Assembly: GCF_001570525.1 (NCBI RefSeq)
Contig: NZ_BBXC01000008.1
Location: forward strand, 62,001 to 126,000
DNA length: 64,000 nt
Source of the DNA: Herbidospora sakaeratensis
GTDB lineage: Bacteria; Actinomycetota; Actinomycetes; Streptosporangiales; Streptosporangiaceae
Direction: 5' to 3'
In this document: positions 60,087 to 64,000 of the stretch, piece by piece
Position numbering within the stretch: position 1 is the first letter of the stretch
Layout: the number at the start of each line of letters is the position of its first letter
The notes under the pieces: model-generated
Told to the model about the DNA's origin: nothing
The model's database searches: none
What the model saw: only the letters and a program-made list of their open reading frames with translations
Translations under genes and position numbers: made by a program

Positions 60087-60142
60087 GGCTCTTTTATAGG
60101 ATTGCCCGCTTGTCAGGGGCTTGTGAATTCATTGGAGACGGA

Positions 60143-61171
60143 ATGGCCAGAGACCGGGCGACGGTCCGGGACGTCGCGGCGGCGACCGGGTTGTCCATCG
60201 CCACCGTCTCGCGGGTGCTCAACGGGCAGGCCAACGTCGCGCCGCACACGCGTGAGCTGGTGCTCGCCGCCGTCGGCCGCCTCGGCGACCAGGCGCCCCG
60301 GCCGCGGGCCGAGCAGGCCGCCGGGGCGGTGTTCGTGCGCTGCCCCTACCTGCTGACCGACTACTTCGGGCTCATCGTGTCGTCGGTCGCCGAGACCATC
60401 GACCTGCACGGCCGCCAGATGATCCTCAACGCGGGCGAGGCCGCGCAGCCGGCCGGGACGCTCGGCGACCTGCCGGGCCGCCCGGGCGTCGCGGGCGCGA
60501 TCCTGATCCTGCCTCCGGAAGAGCCTCCTGCTCTGGTACGGCTCCGCGACCGGGGCTTCCCCTTCGTGGTCGTCGACCCCCGCACCCCGCCCGCCAAGGA
60601 CATGGCCGCCGTGTCGGCCGCCCACTTCGCCGGGGGCCGGGCCGTGATGGCCCACCTGGTGGGCCTGGGCCACCGCCGGGTCGGCATCATCGGCGGCCCG
60701 GTCGAGTGGCTGGCCGCCGAGGCGCGGCTGGCCGGGTACACCGCCGCGCTGGCGGGGGCGGGCGTGCTGCCCGCCCCGGAGCTGACCCGGGCGGTGGTCG
60801 AGCCCAACACGCGCAACGGGCACCGGGCCGCGGCCGAACTGCTCGACCTGCCCGAGCGGCCGACGGCGCTGGTGGCGTTCAACGACAAGATGGCCGTCGG
60901 CGCGATGTGGGCCGCCGCCGAGCGCGGCCTGTCGATCCCGGGCGACCTGTCGATCGCCGGTTTCGACGACATCGACGTGAGCCGCGCGACCAGCCCGGCC
61001 CTGACCACGGTGCGTCAACCCCTGCAGGAGATGGGCCGCACGGCGGTCACCCTGCTCATGCGGATCCTCGGCCGGCAGGCCGTCGAGGCGCTGCACGTGT
61101 CGCTGGGGGCCGAGCTCGTGGTCCGGGGATCCACTGGACCGGTCCCGCCTGTTCCAGCTGTTTCACACTGA
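60143..61171 (+). CDS. LacI-family transcriptional regulator
   Basis: The 342-residue protein has the DNA-binding head VRDVAAATGLSIATVSRVLNG (helix-turn-helix plus hinge start) and a periplasmic-binding-like sugar domain (MAHLVGLGHRRVGIIGG, FNDKMAVGAMWAAAERG, SIAGFDDIDVSRATSPALTTV). ATG 60143 is preceded by GGAGACG. A further in-frame start at 60110 would add 11 atypical residues. It precedes a secreted GH30 glycosidase by 115 bp on the same strand, so glycoside-responsive repression of that gene is likely. Confidence 0.92.
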   Translation: MARDRATVRDVAAATGLSIATVSRVLNGQANVAPHTRELVLAAVGRLGDQAPRPRAEQAAGAVFVRCPYLLTDYFGLIVSSVAETIDLHGRQMILNAGEAAQPAGTLGDLPGRPGVAGAILILPPEEPPALVRLRDRGFPFVVVDPRTPPAKDMAAVSAAHFAGGRAVMAHLVGLGHRRVGIIGGPVEWLAAEARLAGYTAALAGAGVLPAPELTRAVVEPNTRNGHRAAAELLDLPERPTALVAFNDKMAVGAMWAAAERGLSIPGDLSIAGFDDIDVSRATSPALTTVRQPLQEMGRTAVTLLMRILGRQAVEALHVSLGAELVVRGSTGPVPPVPAVSH

Positions 61172-61286
61172 GCTTGACAGGATTTGTCGAGCGTGTTGTG
61201 CTGTGGCGCACAGCAAGGTTTCTTTCCTGTTTCATTTGTTACATGGTCCGCCAGCCGGCGTCCCGCGGACCGCGAAAGGAATCACG
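61172..61286 (+). promoter_or_regulatory. Regulatory gap upstream of the GH30 gene
   Basis: The 115-bp gap between the LacI gene and the glycosidase holds TTGACA (61174-61179), a consensus -35; the matching -10 at 61197-61202 is poor. A short inverted repeat TGTGC-N6-GCACA (61197-61212) overlaps it and is a candidate LacI-type operator. AAAGGA serves as RBS for GTG 61287. All picked by eye. Confidence 0.35.
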
Positions 61287-63158
61287 GTGTTACCTCCCCT
61301 TCGCCGGGCCGTCGCGATCAGCGCCGCCCTCGCCACCACCGCCGCCCTGCTGACGGCCCCCGCGTACGCCGCCAACGAGACCGTCAACGTCTGGCTCACC
61401 ACCACCTCCGACGGGGGCGGCCGGAACGTCACCCGCGGCCTCCAGCAGCAGTCGCCCGTCACCTTCAGCACCACCGCCGGTGGGGCCACCCACACCATCA
61501 CGGTGAACGAGAACACGACCTACCAGACCTTCGAGGGCGGCGGCGCGTCGATCACCGACACCACCGCCCACCTGTTCCGCGGCGGCGCGATCAGCGCGGC
61601 CACCCGTGACGCGGTGATGCGCCGCCTGTTCCACCCCGTCGACGGCATCGGCCTGTCGTTCGTGCGCAACCCGATCGGGGCCTCCGACCTGTCCCGGCCG
61701 GGCCACGTGTCGCTCGACGACACCTGCTGCAACCTCAACGACTTCGGCGCCAACGGCTACGACACCAACGTGCGGCTGCTCACCCAGCAGGCCAAGCAGC
61801 TCAACCCGCAACTGCGGGTGAAGGGCGTGCCGTGGAGCGCCCCCGGCTGGATGAAGGACAACGGCCGGATGGACCAGATGGGCTGGCTCCAGTCGCAGTA
61901 CTACTCGACGTACGCCCAGTACTTCGTGAAGTACATCCAGAGCTACCAGGCGATCGGCGTGCCGGTCGATTACATCTCGGTGCAGAACGAGCCCAACTGC
62001 TGCCAGGCGGGCAACCCGACCGCGATGAACTACCCCGGCATGAGCTGGAACTCCTCGGGCCTGGTCGAGCTCACCAAGAACCACATCTACCCGGCGTTCC
62101 GGGCGGCCGGCATCACCACCAAGGTGATGGTGCACGACTGGAACTACGGCGACTACAACCAGATCGGCGCCGGCCTGCTGGCCGACCCGGCGGTGCGCAA
62201 CGACCCGCTGTTCGCCGGCATCGCCTGGCACGGCTACTTCGGCGACCCGGCCGTCGGCACGCAGGTGCACAACCAGTACCCGAACGTGAACCAGTTCTCG
62301 ACGGAGCACTCGGGCGGCACCTGGATCGGCAACCAGCACAACGAAGACATGTCCGACATCGTGAATTACACCCGCAACTGGTCGAAGAGCATCGTCAAGT
62401 GGTCGCTCGCGCTGAACCAGTCGATGGGCCCGCACAACGGCGGTTGCGACGTCTGCACCGGCCTGGTCACCGTCCAGGAGGGCGGCTCGCGCGCCGGGCA
62501 GGTGGACAACACGATCGAGTACTACACGACCGGCCACCTGACCAAGTTCGTGAAGCCGGGCGCGGCCCGCGTCGACTCGACCGCCAACGGCACCGTCCAG
62601 AACGTGGCCTGGAAGAACACCGACGGCACCAAGGCCCTGATCGCCCACAACGGCACCACCTCGGCGCAGTCGGTGCGGGTCAACTGGGGCAACCAGGCCT
62701 TCACCTACACCCTCCCGGCCCGGACCACCGCGACCTTCACGTGGACCGGCACCCAGAGCGGCGGCGGAGGCGGCGGCGGCACGACCGGCCAGATCACCGG
62801 CATCGGCGGCAAGTGCGTCGACGTCGCCGGGGCCAGCACGGCCAACGGCGCGGCGGTGCAGCTCTACACCTGCAACGGCACCGCCGCCCAGCAGTGGACG
62901 CGTCCGGGCGACGGCACCATCCGCGCCTTCGGCAAGTGCCTCGACGTGACCGGGCAGAGCACCGCCAACGGCGCGCAACTCCAGTTGTGGACGTGCGGCG
63001 GCACCGCCAACCAGCAGTGGACCTACACCTCGGGCCGGGACCTGGTGAACCCGGTGTCCGGCAAGTGCGCCGACGCCACGGGCAACTCCAGCGCCGACGG
63101 GACCAGGCTCCAGATCTGGACCTGCACCGGATCGGCCAACCAGAAGTGGAACGCCTAG
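61287..63158 (+). CDS. Secreted GH30 glycoside hydrolase with ricin-type (CBM13) lectin domain
   Basis: A 623-residue secreted enzyme. After a signal peptide (cleavage after APAYA) comes a GH30 barrel with acid/base Glu235 in ISVQNEPN and nucleophile Glu340 in FSTEHSGGTW, then its beta-sandwich. A poly-Gly linker leads to a ricin B-type lectin with three QxW-type repeats (AQQWTR, NQQWTY, NQKWNA). GH30 members act on beta-1,6-glucan, glucosylceramide, xylan or related glycans. The GTG at 61287 follows AAAGGA. The stop lies 8 nt from the right end of the second tnpB element. Confidence 0.92.
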   Translation: MLPPLRRAVAISAALATTAALLTAPAYAANETVNVWLTTTSDGGGRNVTRGLQQQSPVTFSTTAGGATHTITVNENTTYQTFEGGGASITDTTAHLFRGGAISAATRDAVMRRLFHPVDGIGLSFVRNPIGASDLSRPGHVSLDDTCCNLNDFGANGYDTNVRLLTQQAKQLNPQLRVKGVPWSAPGWMKDNGRMDQMGWLQSQYYSTYAQYFVKYIQSYQAIGVPVDYISVQNEPNCCQAGNPTAMNYPGMSWNSSGLVELTKNHIYPAFRAAGITTKVMVHDWNYGDYNQIGAGLLADPAVRNDPLFAGIAWHGYFGDPAVGTQVHNQYPNVNQFSTEHSGGTWIGNQHNEDMSDIVNYTRNWSKSIVKWSLALNQSMGPHNGGCDVCTGLVTVQEGGSRAGQVDNTIEYYTTGHLTKFVKPGAARVDSTANGTVQNVAWKNTDGTKALIAHNGTTSAQSVRVNWGNQAFTYTLPARTTATFTWTGTQSGGGGGGGTTGQITGIGGKCVDVAGASTANGAAVQLYTCNGTAAQQWTRPGDGTIRAFGKCLDVTGQSTANGAQLQLWTCGGTANQQWTYTSGRDLVNPVSGKCADATGNSSADGTRLQIWTCTGSANQKWNA

Positions 63159-63166
63159 CCACCTGA

Positions 63167-63202
63167 GTGACTCCTCCACCCCATGAAGGGAGTGGCTTCT
63201 CG
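63167..63202 (-). ncRNA. Right end and omega-RNA 3' scaffold of the second tnpB element
   Basis: On the reverse strand the tnpB stop is followed by GAGAAGCC, a 7-bp stem CCACTCC/GGGGTGG (63195-63189 with 63182-63176, 6-nt loop) and GAGGAGTCAC. The stem differs from that of the first element by paired changes that keep base pairing, good evidence for a structured RNA. Identity between the two elements stops after GAGTCAC, so the element ends at 63167 and the guide would read leftwards from 63166 into the end of the GH30 gene. Confidence 0.7.
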
Positions 63203-64000
63203 CTAAGCCGCTGAGGCGGCCTCACGAAGGGCAAGCCCTGCCCTCAAGATGTTGATCGCCGCGTTCACGTCGGCGTGTGCGGTGTGCCCGCACGCCCCGC
63301 ACGCGAATTCGGCCTGGGTGACGCGGTTCTCTTTCGCCGTGTGCCCACATCGATTGCACATACGGGAGGTGGTCGCGGGGTTCACCGCGACCACCTCCCG
63401 ACCGGCGCTTTCAGCCTTGTCCACGAGGATGCGTAGGAACACCCCCCAACCCGCGTCAAGGATGCTCTTGTTCAGGCCGGTCTTGGCGGCAGCGTGGTTG
63501 GGCAGATAGCTCCCGTTCCCGTCGGGCTTGGGTGAAGCGCGCTTGGTCATGTTCACGATCTGCAGTGCCTCGTGGACGATGAGGTCGTAGCTGCGGACCA
63601 GGCGGTTGGCGATCTTGTGCGCGTAGTCGAGGCGTCGCCGACGAACCTTGCCGTGGAGCGCCGCCACACGGGCCGCGGCGTCACGATGGCGCTTGGATCC
63701 GCGACTCCTTCGCGCAAGATCTCGAGTTGCGGCACTCAGGAGTTTGACGCCGGCAGACAGGAATCGCGGATTGGCGAAGTGCTCGCCGTCACTAGTGGTG
63801 AGCAGCGAACAGACACCCAGGTCGATCCCCACAGCGGATCCGGTCGCGGGGAGCGGCTCGACCGGAACGTCGTCGCAGGACAGGAGGACGTACCAGCGAG
63901 CCCCCTCCCGCTTAACGCTGATCGTCTTGACGATGCCGAGGACGTCGCGGTGTTGATGGACCTTCACGTGGCCGACACCCTGTATGCGTACGAACGCGGT
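63203..64000 (-). CDS. tnpB: TnpB, RNA-guided nuclease (5' part beyond right edge)
   Basis: The C-terminal ~265 residues of a second TnpB; the frame is open to the window end. All three RuvC acids are present (VGIDLGV, VHEALQI, HADVNAAINI), as are the zinc-knuckle cysteines (MCNRCGHT, ACGACGHT). It is clearly related to, but not identical with, the TnpB at 50030-51250; many stretches such as SILDAGWGVFL are shared. Its N-terminal domain and left end lie outside the window, so completeness cannot be judged. Confidence 0.9.
   Translation of the reverse strand, partial: TAFVRIQGVGHVKVHQHRDVLGIVKTISVKREGARWYVLLSCDDVPVEPLPATGSAVGIDLGVCSLLTTSDGEHFANPRFLSAGVKLLSAATRDLARRSRGSKRHRDAAARVAALHGKVRRRRLDYAHKIANRLVRSYDLIVHEALQIVNMTKRASPKPDGNGSYLPNHAAAKTGLNKSILDAGWGVFLRILVDKAESAGREVVAVNPATTSRMCNRCGHTAKENRVTQAEFACGACGHTAHADVNAAINILRAGLALREAASAA

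Noticed and set aside
1-64000. CRISPR arrays, tRNA or rRNA genes
   Set aside because: No regularly spaced repeats and no recognisable tRNA or rRNA sequence were seen on either strand.

Overview
The window is very GC-rich, densely coded DNA with many GTG/TTG starts, 4-nt start/stop overlaps, secreted RCC1, M6 and GH30/ricin proteins, a GSII glutamine synthetase and TnpB-only transposons. This points to a filamentous actinomycete, probably a Streptosporangiales member (Nonomuraea/Actinomadura-like). The genus is an inference from style, not a sequence match. No rRNA, tRNA or CRISPR array was seen, and no stretch longer than about 300 bases lacks a gene.

Region 1 (1 to about 24.4 kb) is most of a specialised-metabolite cluster. 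A left-going operon encodes an N-acetyltransferase-fold protein, a TylB/DesV-like sugar 3-aminotransferase, an NDP-hexose 2,3-dehydratase and a glycosyltransferase cut by the left edge. A right-going operon starts with a free-standing acyl carrier protein and two PH-domain membrane proteins (YdbS/YdbT type). It continues with an aldo/keto reductase, a second GNAT, a sugar 4-ketoreductase and eight consecutive paralogous EryCIII/DesVII-type glycosyltransferases, and ends at a strong hairpin. A convergent left-going operon supplies RmlA, a short acyl-adenylating ligase, a tyrosine-ammonia-lyase-like MIO enzyme and two methyltransferases. No PKS or NRPS module is present. Nine glycosyltransferases plus a hydroxycinnamate-forming and activating set best fit a highly glycosylated hydroxycinnamoyl oligosaccharide. 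The closest concept known to me is saccharomicin, but the gene set here is not the same. The cluster continues beyond the left edge: no 4,6-dehydratase or 5-epimerase is in view.

Region 2 (24.6 to 49.9 kb) is mostly core or accessory metabolism. It holds a secreted RCC1/PASTA protein, a NADAR protein, an Mrr-type nuclease and a complete kdpFABC-kdpD potassium system without kdpE. Upstream of kdp are a 28-residue membrane protein and an APC permease. Then come a VOC protein, GSII, a large ATP-binding LuxR regulator with an alpha/beta hydrolase and a GMC oxidoreductase, a LigD-type polymerase, ribokinase and small proteins. The kdpB reading contains a 24-nt Illumina adapter sequence plus poly-A, which is almost certainly an assembly error.

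Region 3 (50 to 64 kb) is flanked by two related TnpB genes, the second cut by the right edge. Each is followed by a conserved, covarying hairpin and a shared end, as expected for an omega-RNA and right end. Between them lie a phosphotransferase, an M6 metalloprotease, an unrecognised three-gene membrane/coiled-coil operon, an XRE regulator divergent from an MFS pump, a GNAT, and a LacI regulator beside a secreted GH30 glycosidase.
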